From contig NZ_BBOJ01000014.1 of the NCBI RefSeq assembly GCF_000974445.1, positions 372,001-436,000 on the forward strand: a stretch of 64,000 nucleotides of DNA. Reading direction: 5' to 3'. Below the pieces are notes generated by a model. It made no database searches and had not been told where the DNA came from. It saw nothing but the letters and a program-made list of their open reading frames with translations. The translations under genes were made by a program, and so were the position numbers. Of the stretch, positions 16,944 through 27,700 are shown piece after piece (within the stretch, counting starts at the first letter, position 1; each line of letters begins with the position of its first letter). This stretch comes from Lentzea aerocolonigenes. GTDB lineage: Bacteria > Actinomycetota > Actinomycetes > Mycobacteriales > Pseudonocardiaceae.

Positions 16944-17903
16944 GTGGTCGACCAGCAGCGTCCCCGTCGCTCGTGTCTGGCGGTCCCCGGCTCGAGCCAG
17001 AAGATGATCGACAAGGCGCGCACGCTGCCGGCGGACCAGGTGTTCCTGGACCTCGAGGACGCCTGCGCCCCGCTGGCCAAGCCCGACGCCCGCAAGACCA
17101 TCGTCGCCTCGTTGAACGAGGGCGGCTGGGGCGACAAAGCCCGCGTCGTGCGCGTCAACGACTGGACGACGGAGTGGACCTACCGCGACGTCACCGAGGT
17201 CGTCGAGGGAGCGGGCGCGAACCTCGACTGCATCATGCTGCCGAAGGTCCAGACGCCCGAGCAGATCGTCGCGCTCGACTTCCTGATCACGCAGATCGAG
17301 AAGACGATGGGCTACGAGGTCGGCAAGATCGGCATCGAGGCGCAGATCGAGAACGCCCTGGGCCTGAACAACGTCAACGCGATCGCCACCGCGTCCCCGC
17401 GCGTCGAGACGATCATCTTCGGTCCCGCGGACTTCATGGCGTCCATCAACATGAAGTCGCTGGTCGTCGGCGAGCAGCCGCCCGGCTACGACGTCGGCGA
17501 CGCCTACCACTACATCCTGATGCGGATCCTGATGGCCGCGCGGGCTCACGACAAGCAGGCCATCGACGGCCCCTACCTGCAGATCCGCGACGTCGAGGGC
17601 TACAAGCGCGTCGCCGGTCGTTCCGCGGCGCTGGGCTTCGACGGCAAGTGGGTGCTGCACCCCGGCCAGATCGACGCGGCCAACGAGGTCTTCAGCCCGA
17701 AGCAGGACGACTACGACCACGCCGAGAACATCCTCGACGCGTACGAGTTCTACACGTCCGAGGCGGGCGGTAAGCGCGGCGCGGTGATGCTCGGTGACGA
17801 GATGATCGACGAGGCGTCGCGCAAGATGGCGTTGGTGATCTCCGGCAAGGGGCGCGCCGCGGGCATGTCGCGGTCGAACGTCTGGACTCCGCCGGAGGAC
17901 TGA
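16944..17903 (+). CDS. HpcH/HpaI-family CitE-like lyase (malyl/citramalyl-CoA lyase type)
   Basis: The 319-residue TIM-barrel protein has CitE-family motifs. CLAVPGSSQKMIDKA at the N-terminus binds the phosphate, VFLDLEDACAP and IGIEAQIENALGL supply the acidic metal ligands, and IIFGPADFMAS is the third signature. Enzymes of this family cleave malyl-CoA or citramalyl-CoA into acetyl-CoA and a keto acid. The GTG start has GAGGAGG upstream. An acyl-CoA dehydrogenase (18811) and a MaoC dehydratase (50268) of matching type occur in the window. In mycobacteria equivalent genes are adjacent (Rv2498c-Rv2500c). Confidence 0.87.
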   Translation: MVDQQRPRRSCLAVPGSSQKMIDKARTLPADQVFLDLEDACAPLAKPDARKTIVASLNEGGWGDKARVVRVNDWTTEWTYRDVTEVVEGAGANLDCIMLPKVQTPEQIVALDFLITQIEKTMGYEVGKIGIEAQIENALGLNNVNAIATASPRVETIIFGPADFMASINMKSLVVGEQPPGYDVGDAYHYILMRILMAARAHDKQAIDGPYLQIRDVEGYKRVAGRSAALGFDGKWVLHPGQIDAANEVFSPKQDDYDHAENILDAYEFYTSEAGGKRGAVMLGDEMIDEASRKMALVISGKGRAAGMSRSNVWTPPED

Positions 17904-17910
17904 TCTCGTT

Positions 17911-18002
17911 ACGGATTGTGTGCCATTTCACCTGAACCGTCACTGAAAGTGTTCAACCGTTACAGGTTGCGTTCAAAACCGGTGAGGTGGCGCACAATCC
18001 GT
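17911..18002. repeat. Long imperfect inverted repeat with internal hairpins
   Basis: A 22-nt left arm (17911-17932) pairs with a 22-nt right arm (17981-18002) through 19 Watson-Crick and 3 G-U pairs. The 48-nt interior has two smaller stems (TGAA..TTCA with CACT/AGTG, and AACC/GGTT). The predicted fold is a small three-way or cloverleaf structure. It begins 8 nt after the CitE-like stop. It could be a terminator, a structured RNA or a MITE-like remnant. Confidence 0.6.
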
Positions 18003-18048
18003 CACCGGGGTTTGCGATCGGGCCCCCGGTGCGGTGCATGCTCGGGGC

Positions 18049-18225
18049 ATGTCACGTTCGAGTAACGGCAAGGCGAGCAGACGGCTGCGGCTCTTCAAGC
18101 GCCGCGAGGACGACCTGCTCGAGCGCAGCTTCCGCAGCTGCCCGGGATGCGATGCCGACGTCCACGTGTTCGCCGACGTCTGCCGCCACTGCGGCGACTC
18201 CCTGGAGATCGTCCTCGCGAGCTGA
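18049..18225 (+). CDS. Small zinc-ribbon protein
   Basis: The 58-residue basic protein has two CxxC knuckles, SCPGCD and VCRHCGDS, about 14 residues apart in the C-terminal half, preceded by an Arg/Lys-rich segment. This fits a single zinc ribbon. The ATG at 18049 is preferred because the codons upstream belong to a likely untranslated region. An in-frame ATG at 18034 is possible. The function is unknown; nucleic-acid or protein binding is plausible. Confidence 0.65.
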   Translation: MSRSSNGKASRRLRLFKRREDDLLERSFRSCPGCDADVHVFADVCRHCGDSLEIVLAS

Positions 18226-18231
18226 GTCTCG

Positions 18232-18609
18232 CTACCGGATGCCCTGGTTGGCCGCCGCGATGATCGCGATGATGATGATCGCCAGGTAGAGCAACCACCC
18301 AACGATCACGACGTAACCGATGATCACGCCCGCGAGCGCCATGCCGCGGCCGTCCTCCTCGCCCCGCTTGATCCGCCCCATCGCGATGTGGCCGAAGATG
18401 ACGCCGGCGATGGCCGTCACGCCACAGGTGGCAAGTCCCACGCACGACAGCACGAGCGCGAGGATCGCGTTCGTCTGCGGCTTGGGCGCTGCCGGGTAGC
18501 CGTAGCCGCCGTACATGGGCTGCTGGCCGTACGGGCCGGGCTGGCCGTAGGGCTGCTGCTGGCCGTACGGGTCCCCCGGCTGCTTCGGGTTGTACGGGTC
18601 GTAGGTCAT
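18232..18609 (-). CDS. DUF4190 membrane protein with Pro/Gly/Tyr/Gln-rich N-terminus
   Basis: The 125-residue product has a cytoplasmic N-terminus of about 45 residues built from PYGQQ-type repeats. It is followed by a TM segment (AILALVLSCVGLATCGVTAI), the conserved GHIAMGRIKRGEEDGRGMAL loop of DUF4190, and a second TM segment (VIIGYVVIVGWLLYLAIIII). The ATG at 18609 has AGGGGG upstream. The position between the MgtE-N and lpqY-sug parts matches mycobacterial Rv1233c, so it is probably part of the old backbone. It is convergent with the zinc-ribbon gene. Confidence 0.82.
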   Translation of the reverse strand: MTYDPYNPKQPGDPYGQQQPYGQPGPYGQQPMYGGYGYPAAPKPQTNAILALVLSCVGLATCGVTAIAGVIFGHIAMGRIKRGEEDGRGMALAGVIIGYVVIVGWLLYLAIIIIAIIAAANQGIR

Positions 18610-18810
18610 CGGGGTCCCCCTAGGTCTGGTGAGCGGGGATCTTAAGGTCCCCACGCGATCCTCGTCGCGTGCGGGTGCGCGATTCCACCGGTGAGTGATG
18701 CTGTTTCGGTACAGCGGGCATCACCGTGTTGCGGAGAGCACACCGCGGTCGCAAACGAGCGTTAACCGGTCCATACTCGCCGGTAACTCTTGCTTTGGAA
18801 GGGAAGTGCG

Positions 18811-20007
18811 ATGGCGCGCCTCGCCCAGACCGCGGGTCTCACGGACATCCAGGAAGAAATCCTCGCGACCGTTCGCACGTTCGTGGACAAGGAGATCATT
18901 CCGCACGCCCAGACGCTGGAGCACGGCGACACGTACCCCGCCGACATCGTCGAGGGCATGAAGGAGATGGGCCTGTTCGGCCTGACGATCCCGGAGGAGT
19001 ACGGCGGCCTGGGCGAGTCCCTGCTGACCTACGCGCTCGTCGTCGAGCAGATCGCGCGCGGCTGGATGAGCGTCTCCGGTGTCATCAACACCCACTTCAT
19101 CGTGGCGCACATGCTCAAGCAGCACGGCACGCCCGAGCAGAAGGAGAAGTACCTGCCGCGGATGGCCGCGGGCGAGGTGCGCGGCTCGTTCTCCATGTCC
19201 GAGCCCGAGCTCGGCTCCGACGTCGCGGCGATCCGCACCCGTGCCGTGAAGGGCGACTCCGGCTACACGATCAACGGCCAGAAGATGTGGCTGACGAACG
19301 GTGGCACGTCGAACCTCACCGCCGTGCTGGTGAAGACGGACGAGGGCGCCGACAAGCCCCACCAGAACCTCACGACGTTCCTGGTCGAGAAGCCCGAGGG
19401 CTACGGGGAGGTCCTGCCGGGCCTCACGATCCCCGGCAAGATCGACAAGATGGGCTACAAGGGCGTCGACACCACCGAGATGGTGTTCGACGGCTTCGAG
19501 ATCGCCGCCGACCAGATCCTCGGCGGGGTGTCCGGCCAGGGCTTCCGCCACATGATGGACGGCGTCGAGGTGGGCCGCGTGAACGTGGCCGCCCGCGCGT
19601 GCGGCATCGCGATCCGCTCGTTCGAGCTCGCCATCGACTACGCCCAGCAGCGCAAGACGTTCGGCAAGGCCATCGCCGAGCACCAGGCCATCGCCTTCAA
19701 GCTCGCCGAGATGGCCACCAAGGTCGAGGCGGCGCACCTGATGATGGTCAACGCGGCCCGCCTGAAGGACTCGGGCCAGCGCAACGACGTCGAGGCCGGC
19801 ATGGCCAAGCTCATCGCGTCGGAGTACTGCGCCGAGGTGACGCAGGAGGCGTTCCGCATCCACGGCGGCTACGGCTACTCCAAGGAGTACGAGATCGAGC
19901 GCCTGATGCGCGAGGCGCCGTTCCTGCTGATCGGCGAGGGCACGTCGGAGATCCAGAAGACGATCATCTCGCGCGGCCTGCTCCGCGAGTACCAGTCGCG
20001 CGGCTGA
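18811..20007 (+). CDS. Acyl-CoA dehydrogenase
   Basis: The 398-residue flavoprotein follows the family domain order: N-terminal helical part, central beta domain with SMSEPELGSDVAAIRT and QKMWLTNGG, and C-terminal helical domain with GGYGYSKEYEIERLMREA. The catalytic glutamate is probably that of GEGTSEIQ near residue 385. It oxidises an acyl-CoA to the 2-enoyl-CoA with ETF as acceptor. The ATG at 18811 is preceded by GGAAGGGAAG. It lies near the CitE-like lyase, which supports a role in branched or dicarboxylic acyl-CoA breakdown. Confidence 0.92.
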   Translation: MARLAQTAGLTDIQEEILATVRTFVDKEIIPHAQTLEHGDTYPADIVEGMKEMGLFGLTIPEEYGGLGESLLTYALVVEQIARGWMSVSGVINTHFIVAHMLKQHGTPEQKEKYLPRMAAGEVRGSFSMSEPELGSDVAAIRTRAVKGDSGYTINGQKMWLTNGGTSNLTAVLVKTDEGADKPHQNLTTFLVEKPEGYGEVLPGLTIPGKIDKMGYKGVDTTEMVFDGFEIAADQILGGVSGQGFRHMMDGVEVGRVNVAARACGIAIRSFELAIDYAQQRKTFGKAIAEHQAIAFKLAEMATKVEAAHLMMVNAARLKDSGQRNDVEAGMAKLIASEYCAEVTQEAFRIHGGYGYSKEYEIERLMREAPFLLIGEGTSEIQKTIISRGLLREYQSRG

Positions 20008-20015
20008 AGGTTCGT

Positions 20016-20059
20016 CCGTTAGGGGTCAATCTTTCACGGGACTGGCCCCTAACGGTTTT
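20016..20059 (+). terminator. Intrinsic terminator after the acyl-CoA dehydrogenase gene
   Basis: CCGTTAGGGG (20016-20025) and CCCCTAACGG (20046-20055) form a perfect 10-bp stem, followed directly by TTTT. Confidence 0.75.
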
Positions 20060-20087
20060 CGCCTGGGACCCATAGGGTTCGCTCACT

Positions 20088-20909
20088 TTGAGCACAGATC
20101 TGACGCTGCCGGGACCTGTGTCGCCGCCGCACGTCGTCCGCATGGAGCTGGACACGTTCTCCGGTGTCGACCGTTCCGCGCTGGCCAAGTGGTTCGCGGC
20201 CCTCTTCGACGACCTGCTGGCACCTCTGTGTCCCGCGTCCGTGCGGGAGCTGGTGTCGGTGGCCCGCGACTACGTTCCATCCGACACAACTCCCTGGGGC
20301 CCGCCGGGTTACGCGCGGCTGCTGCTCTCTTCGGGTGACTTCACCCCGTCGTCGTGGGACGAGGCACTGTCGGACCTGCCGTCGTTCCTGCGCGTGCAGC
20401 TCGTCCAGCTCGACTTCCAGGGCCTGCCGCTGGTCGACGGCGGCTGGTGCGCGGAGGTCCTGCTGAAGGACGACCCGTCGTTCCCGCACCAGATCGTGGT
20501 CACCGCCTCGCGAACCCTCTTCGGCGGCTGGATTTCCCGTGTGGTGCAACAGGAGTGGCTGTCGGCGTTCCGGTCGGGAGCGTCGCTGGTGCGGGCGTCC
20601 GGTGGCTGGATCACGCTGGACAGGGTCGGCGTGCGGACCGCGCACGAGGTGGCCGTGGGCGTGGGGCTCGACGAATCCCTTTTCACGGCAGCGGAGTTGG
20701 CCCGCGGACCGCACTGGGCGACGCTGCTCGGCCCGCGTCAGGTCGCCGCTTTGGGTGGCGTGCAAGAGGTCTGCGCTTCCGCACCGTGCTTCTCCGTTGA
20801 GCACCTGGGTGGTGGCCGCATACTTCTGCAGCTGACGGAGCACCTGGACGAGGTGCCGCAGGACGCGGTGGAGAAGCTGACCAAGTTCCTCCAGCCGGTC
20901 CTGCACTGA
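20088..20909 (+). CDS. Conserved hypothetical protein
   Basis: The 273-residue soluble protein is rich in Trp, Leu and Val with no signal peptide or TM helix. I see no catalytic motif. The TTG start at 20088 sits 9 nt after TAGGGT, so the message may be leaderless; an ATG at 20142 is the main alternative. It follows a terminator and is in the same direction as the DUF4304-like gene 38 nt downstream. It may be an actinobacterial lineage-specific gene. Confidence 0.65.
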   Translation: MSTDLTLPGPVSPPHVVRMELDTFSGVDRSALAKWFAALFDDLLAPLCPASVRELVSVARDYVPSDTTPWGPPGYARLLLSSGDFTPSSWDEALSDLPSFLRVQLVQLDFQGLPLVDGGWCAEVLLKDDPSFPHQIVVTASRTLFGGWISRVVQQEWLSAFRSGASLVRASGGWITLDRVGVRTAHEVAVGVGLDESLFTAAELARGPHWATLLGPRQVAALGGVQEVCASAPCFSVEHLGGGRILLQLTEHLDEVPQDAVEKLTKFLQPVLH

Positions 20910-20947
20910 CCCTGCCGAGCGCGGTCATCGGTGGGACGCTGTCGTCC

Positions 20948-21547
20948 GTGAGACCTTCCCCGAAAACCGACGTGCTGGTGGCCGTGGACACCGCACTGCG
21001 CCCGACGGGCTTCGTCCGCCGCGGCCACGTCTGGCTGCAGAACCGCGGTGACGGCGTTTCCGGCTGGCTCGGCTTCGGCGTGTCCGGGTCTCTCGAGCTC
21101 ACCCCGCTGGTGGGCGTGTGTTTCCGCCGCTACGACGAGGTCTGCCGCGCGTTGGGCGTCGGGATTCCGGGGATGCCCCTGGTCTCGGCGCCACTCGGCT
21201 CGCTGATGGGGGACAAGCCCGTCTGGCGGTGGACGTTCGAGCCGGGCGGTGACCACGCGGCGGCCGCTTCGGAGCTGGTCGCCGCGTTCGTCAAGCACGG
21301 CCTGCCGTACATCGACAAGCACGCGAAGTGGGACGCGCTGGCTCGTGAGCTCGTCGCGAAGCCGGAGTCGTTGCTCGACTTCGAACGGGCGCGCAAGCTC
21401 GCGATCATCCACGTGCTGGGTGGGAACGCCGGTGCCGCTCGTGAGGTGTTGAAGAAGGAGCGGGAACGGGTGGCGGACAGCGCCGACGTCTACGCACGGT
21501 CGTACCGGGCTTTCGCGCACCGGTTCGAGCTGACGTTTCGAACCTGA
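20948..21547 (+). CDS. DUF4304-like hypothetical protein
   Basis: The 199-residue protein begins with a pattern like that of DUF4304 proteins (ALRPTGFVRRGHVWLQNRGD, then beta strands with conserved tryptophans). The C-terminal 90 residues are helical and charged. Several family members occur near contact-dependent toxin loci as immunity-like proteins, but that is a weak inference. Here the gene ends 212 bp upstream of the LamG/RHS module. The GTG start is 38 nt after the previous gene. Confidence 0.6.
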   Translation: MRPSPKTDVLVAVDTALRPTGFVRRGHVWLQNRGDGVSGWLGFGVSGSLELTPLVGVCFRRYDEVCRALGVGIPGMPLVSAPLGSLMGDKPVWRWTFEPGGDHAAAASELVAAFVKHGLPYIDKHAKWDALARELVAKPESLLDFERARKLAIIHVLGGNAGAAREVLKKERERVADSADVYARSYRAFAHRFELTFRT

Positions 21548-21553
21548 CCAGTC

Positions 21554-21569
21554 TCGAACACGTGTTCGA
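21554..21569. promoter_or_regulatory. Perfect LexA (SOS) box
   Basis: TCGAACACGTGTTCGA is a perfect 16-bp palindrome and matches exactly the actinobacterial SOS-box consensus TCGAAC-N4-GTTCGA. It lies 6 bp after the stop of the gene ending at 21547 and 189 bp before the LamG gene. This suggests DNA-damage control of the secreted module. Confidence 0.6.
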
Positions 21570-21640
21570 TCATTTCGGCCCAATCAAAGCTGGCTGAACG
21601 GTATTTCTCCGAATTGTCCGAACTCACACTTCGCTCACAC

Positions 21641-21654
21641 GTGATCGGTATCAC
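21641..21654. promoter_or_regulatory. Palindrome upstream of the LamG gene
   Basis: GTGAT-CGGT-ATCAC is a perfect inverted repeat with 5-bp arms, 11 bp before a TATAGG -10-like element at 21665-21670. It is a candidate operator for the LamG-RHS operon. Confidence 0.4.
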
Positions 21655-21758
21655 CCAGTTGGACTATAGGTAACCCCAGCACCGTTTGTGACTATTCGCG
21701 GGTCGATGTTTAGTCCGCGTGTTGTCGGGGGACATGCGCGTGACCACGGGGGATCTAC

Positions 21759-24700
21759 GTGTTCAACCGCCGCCCTGCGGCGAGGCAGTCATGCCTGCGC
21801 GCGCCCAGAAACGCAGTAGCGGCGCTTCTCGCCGTGACCATGGCGGCCACCGCCGTGGTCGTCACCGCGAGCGCGCCGCAAGCGCCGCCCGTGGCAGTTC
21901 CGATCACCGAGGCCCCCGACACCGGCAGCGCGCTGGTCGCCGCCCGAGCTCAGGGCACCGAGGTCGAGGCGATCAGCATGCGGACATCGACGCGTGAGGT
22001 GTTCGCTCAGCCGAACGGACAGCTCAAGGCCCTCCTTTCCGCTGTTCCGCAACGGATTCAGCGCGACGGCAAGTGGTTGCCGATCGAGACCGCGCTCGAG
22101 CCGGGCAGCGACGGCATCACGCCCAAGGCCACCGAGACCGGCCTCACCTTCTCCCGCGGCGGCACCGAAGAGCCGCTCGTGCGGCTGCGCAAGGACGGCA
22201 AGTCGTTCGCGCTCACTTGGCCGGGCACCCTGCCCGCGCCGGCGCTCGACGGTCCGAACGCGACCTACACCGAGGTCCTGCCCGGCGTCGACCTGCGGAT
22301 GATCGCGCGGAACGACGGGTACCAGCAGCTGATCATCGTGAAGAACCGTGAGGCGGCCCGGCACGTCGAGCGCGTCCGGCTCGGCGTGAAGACCGACGGG
22401 CTGGAGCTGAAGCCCGCCGAGAACGGCGCGTTCACCATGGTCGACGCCGCGGGCGCCAAGGTGTTCGAGGTGCCCACCTCGCTGATGTGGGACTCGAAGA
22501 AGCAGGAGAACCCGGACGCGCCGCGCACCGACCAGCAGCCGGTCGGGGTGGAGATCGCGGCCGACGCCCTCACACTGGTGCCCCACCAGGGAATGCTCGC
22601 CGACAGCGCGACCGTCTACCCGGTCTACATCGACCCGGCACCGCACGTCGGGGTGAACGACGGCTGGACGACCGTCTACGACGACGGCACCAACGCGATG
22701 CGCGAGGGCAAGCACTGGAACGGCTACGACACCGAGGCCGAGAAGCCGGAGTACTGGTGGATCGGCGTCAGCCCCACCGCGCGGTCCGGCCGTGCCTACG
22801 GGTGGAACCTGAAGACCAGGACGTACTTCCAGTACAACACCAGCTTCCTCGGCAGCAAGGACATCTCCTCCGCCCGGCTCGACGTCGAGGTCGTGCACTC
22901 GCCCACGTGCAACGTGGAGCACAACCACCGCCTGTACCAGTCCCGGTGGGACGTCGACTGGAACACGAACTGGAACAACCAGCCCGCCGACTGGGGTGTG
23001 ATCAGCGAGATCTCGGTGCCGTCGGTGTACAGCAACTGTTCCGGGCACAAGGCGCTCTCCTTCACCAGCCCCAACTTCCCGGCCCAGATCGACAAGACCG
23101 GCAACTCGACGTTCTCGATCCGCGCGGCCGACGAGGGCAACCAGGACTACTGGCGGAAGTTCGATCCCGGCAAGACGAAGCTGGTCATCTACTACAACGG
23201 CACGCCGAACACGCCGGAGGAGCCGTCGACGGACCTCAACCTCCAGGCGTGCGCCAACTGCGCAGGCATGCCCTGGGTCGGCGACTCCACCATCCAGCTG
23301 CGCGCGAAACTGTCCGATCCGGACGGTGACCAGGTCAACGGCATCTGGGACGTCTACGACGACGTCGTCCCCGGCGACCCGGCGAAGCAGAACAAGCGCG
23401 TGTTCACGTCCGGCCCGCACGGTTCCGGGACGACGGCGGCGAAGGACGTGCCGCTCTCCGGCGTCGCGGACGACCGCCTGATCACGTGGTTCGTGGCGGC
23501 GAGCGACGGTGACAAGAAGGGCGGGTACGTCATCGGTCCGAAGCAGTTCCGGATCGACCGCACCGCACCGGTGAACCAGCCGGACGTCAGCAGCCTCGCC
23601 TACCCCGACGACAACCGCTGGCACGGCGGCACCACCGTGCCCGGCGCGTTCACGTTCACCGCGAAGGACGCCGACGTCGACAGGTTCGACTACGGCTGGG
23701 ACGACGCCATGACCAACTCGGTCGTCGCGAACGGCCTCGGCGGCAAAGCCACCGTCACGCTGACGCCGCCGGGCGACGGCCCGCGCGACCTGTTCGTCCG
23801 GTCCAGGGACAAGGCGGGCAACCCCGGTCCGAAGCGCGTGCACCACATCTACGTCCGCGCGGGCAGCGGTGCGATCTCGCAGTACACGTTGGACGGCAAC
23901 GTCAACGACAGCGCGTACCTCGGTGACCGCCACGGCACCACGCACGGCAACGTGAGCTACGTGTCCGGCCCGCTGGGTTCCGCGCTGAACCTGGACGGCT
24001 CGGGAGGACACATCACCGCGCCCACCGCGGTGCGCACGGACGCGAGCTTCTCGGTGTCCGCCTGGGTGAAGGTGGACGCCGTCGACGGGAGCTGGGGGAC
24101 CGCGGTCTCCCAGGTGGGCAACGAGACGTGCGGGTTCTGCCTGCGCTACGAGGGCGGCTCCCGGCGTTGGGTGTTCTTGATGCCGCACAAGGACTCCATC
24201 ACGGACAACCAGGTGGTCTTCGTGCGGTCGACGGAGGAGCCCACGGCGGGAGCGTGGACCCACCTCACGGGTGTGTACGACGCCGGCAACTCCCAGTTGA
24301 AGCTGTACGTCAACGGCGTGTTGCAGGGCACCTCACCGGGGAGCCCCACACCGTGGAACGCGGCGAGCGAACTGCGCATCGGTCAGTCGAAGGCCGGCAG
24401 CGTCAGCGACACCTGGTGGCGTGGCGGGATCGACGAGGTCCGCGTCTACGACCGCCCGCTCACCGACGCCGAGGTGCGCGGTGAGGTCCGGCGCGACAAC
24501 GTCCAGGCGGGCCACTGGCGCTTCGAGGAGGACCTGGCCACCGTCGCGCGCAACTCGGTGACCAATGGCGAGTCCGCGATGTTGTCCGGCGGTGTCTCGT
24601 TCTTCGAGCAGCGCCCGCAGCCGAAGAACCACGCACTGCGCTTCGACGGCACCGGCCAGGTGCGCACCACGGGGCCCGTTGTCCGCACGGACAAGAGCTT

Positions 24701-27700
24701 CAGCGTCTCCGGCTACGTCACGCTCGCGGACACGAACGGCACGATGACCGTGCTGTCCCAGGACGGCCCGGACTCCAGCGGGTTCGTGCTCCAGCAGAAG
24801 GACGGCCGCTGGCAGTTCGGCATGACCGAAGGCAACGGCAGCACCGCGTGGAACGTGCTCGCGCAGACCGCTCCGGGCACCGCCGTCGCGAACACTCCGA
24901 CGCACCTCGCGGCGGTCTTCGACTCGGTCACCAAGAAGGCGTCCCTGTACGTCAACGGCGGGACACCCGCGGAGAGCGCCGCGGCGACCAAGCCGTTCTG
25001 GGACTCCGCCGGCGCGTTCGTCATGGGCAACGACCAGCAGGGCGCCGCCCTGCGCGGTGACCTCGACGACGTCCGGGTGCACAGCAGGGCCCTGGCGGCG
25101 GACGAGGTCGCCGACATCGTCAAGCTCGACGCCGACCCGGTCCGCCAGTGGCGGCTCGACGGCGACGGCCTCGACACGTCCGGCTACAACGGCACCGCGT
25201 CGCTCGGCGACCAGGTCAGCTGGGGCAGCGGGCAGAGCGACAACTCCGACCCGAAGGACCTGAGCCTGCGCATCAGCGGTGTCCCCGGTGCGTCGCTCTA
25301 CGCCTCGCACGTCCTCGACACGTCCCGCAACTTCTCGGTCAGCGCCTGGGCGCGGCTCGACAAGCTCGTCGACGGTCAGTCGCCGACGGTGCTGTCGCAG
25401 GACGGCACCACGACGAGCGCGTTCCAGCTCCAGGCGACGCCGGACGGCCACTGGGCGTTCGCGATGTTCCAGACGGACCAGGCGGGAGGCGGCGCGCGGC
25501 ACGACCGGGCGATCGGCGCGGTGGCCCAGCTGGGCGTGTGGACCCACCTCGTGGGCACCTACGACGCGGCGCGTGACGTGATGACGTTGTACGTCAACGG
25601 TGTTGAGGCCGCCACGGTCGCACACCCCGACGCGTGGAACCACCCGACGGGCCAGTTCCGGATCGGCCGCGGGCTGTGGGACAGCAAGCAGGCCGACTAC
25701 TTCCCCGGTGCGATCGACGACGTCGAGGTGCACACCCGCGTGCTGTTCGCGGACGAGATCCGCGACAAGGCGGGCCGCGACCTCAGCCTCGTGCACAAGT
25801 GGCAGTTCGACGAGGGCACCGGCACGAACGCCGCGGACTCGGTCGGCGGCAAGGCGGGCACGCTGACCAACGCCGCGTTCGGCGTGGGCAGGCTCGGCAA
25901 CGCCGCGACGTTCAACGGCACCAACGCAGAGGTCTCGACCGGAGCCGTCGTGCGCACCGACCAGAACTTCACCGTGTCGGCGTGGGTCAAGATGCCCGAG
26001 CCCTGTTCCGCGAACTGCAAGCGGGTCGCGGTGAGCCAGGAAGGCGAGCACAACAGCAAGTTCCGCCTCGGGTTCCTCAAGGACCGCGACCACCTGGGCA
26101 ACTGGGTGTTCGAGATGACCGAGGACGACACCGACGCCACCAAGGTGACCGTGGCCGCGGTGTCTGCGGAGGTCGAGGACTTCACGGAGTGGGTGCACCT
26201 CGTCGGTGTGTACGACCGCGCCGCGAAGCAGGTGCTGCTGTACGTGCAGGGCAACCGCGTCGGCGACGGCGTGGTCAACTCGGTCTGGCAGGCGAACGGT
26301 GGCCTGCAGATCGGCCGCGCCAAGCTCCGCAGCGCCCCCGCCGAGCGCTGGGCGGGATCGATCGACGACGTCCGCTTCTACACCGGTGCCCTGGACAACG
26401 AGGGTGTGTTCGGCCTTTTCCGGTCGTACCCGGAGAAGGACCAGCCCGCAGCGACCCTGCCTGCGGCGGATGCCGGTCACTGGAAGCTGAACGACGGCAG
26501 CGGCACGACCGCGGTCGACAGCAGCGGCCGCAACAACACGATGACGTTCACCGGCACCGCCCCCACTTGGATCGGCGGGCGCAACGGCGCCGGTGTCTCG
26601 CTCGACGGTTCCACCGCCTCGGCCGAGACCGCGGGGCCGGTCATCGAGGACACGTCGCGCAGCTTCACCGCTTCCGCCTGGGTGTACGCCCAGGCCGGCG
26701 TCACCGGCCGCCGAGCCGTCCTGGCGCAGGACGGCACCAGGATGAGCGCGTTCTCGCTGTCCTACGACGGGGACTCCGGAAAGTGGGCGGTGGTCCAGTC
26801 GAGCAAGGACGAGGACGGGGCGCCCTCCGCGGTGCTGCTCTCGACGGAGCTCGCCAAAACCGACCGGTGGACGCACCTCGCGGTCGTCCACGATGCCGCC
26901 TCGAAGCAACTTCGCCTGTACGTCAACGGTGTGCTGTCCGCGGTCAACGTCGGCGTGGTCATGTGGAAGGCCGACGGACCGTTCGTCATCGGCCGCAACA
27001 AGGTGAACGGCGTGAAGGGCAGCTGGTTCTACCGCGGCATCGACGACGTGCGCGTCTTCGGCAGCGCGCTGACGGCGGGCGAGGTCGGCAAGGTCCACGA
27101 CGACGCGCCGTTCAACGACAGCGGACTCTGGAAGTTCGACGAGAACAGCGGCAATGACAGCACGTGGCGCAACAACACCGCCACGACCTCTGGCAACGCC
27201 TCGTACGTGCCCGGGGTGATCGGCAACGCCCTCAAGCTGGACGGCTCGGCGTCCGCTGCGGCGCAGTGGCACGGCGTCAACACCCGTGACAGCTTCACCG
27301 TCGAGGCGTGGGCGCGGCTGGAGCGCGACGACAAGACCTACACCGTGCTCGGCCAGAACGGCACCAGCGTCAGCACGTTCGTCCTGCAGTACCGGCCCGA
27401 GTCCAAGCGGTGGGTGTTCGCTGCGCCCGTCCAGGACTCCGACCAGGCGCCGCTGGTGAAGGCGCAGTCCGCGGAGCCGGCCGTCACGTGGCGCTGGACC
27501 CACCTCGCCGGCGTGTACGACCACGTTGCCGGGCAGCTGCGGCTCTACGTCGACGGCAAGCTCGCCGGAAGCGAGTCGGCCAGGCTCTGGCCGTCCGACG
27601 GCGGGATGACGATCGGCAAGGGCAGGTGGCAGGGCAAGGACGCCGACCTCTTCGCGGGTCTCGTCGACGAGGTGCGCGCGGTGGAAGGCGCGGTGACCGA

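Noticed and set aside
21789-24263. 824-residue open frame antisense to the LamG gene N-terminal half
   Set aside because: Same reason: no domain, no ribosome site, and the plus-strand protein has clear LamG and DNRLRE-like modules.
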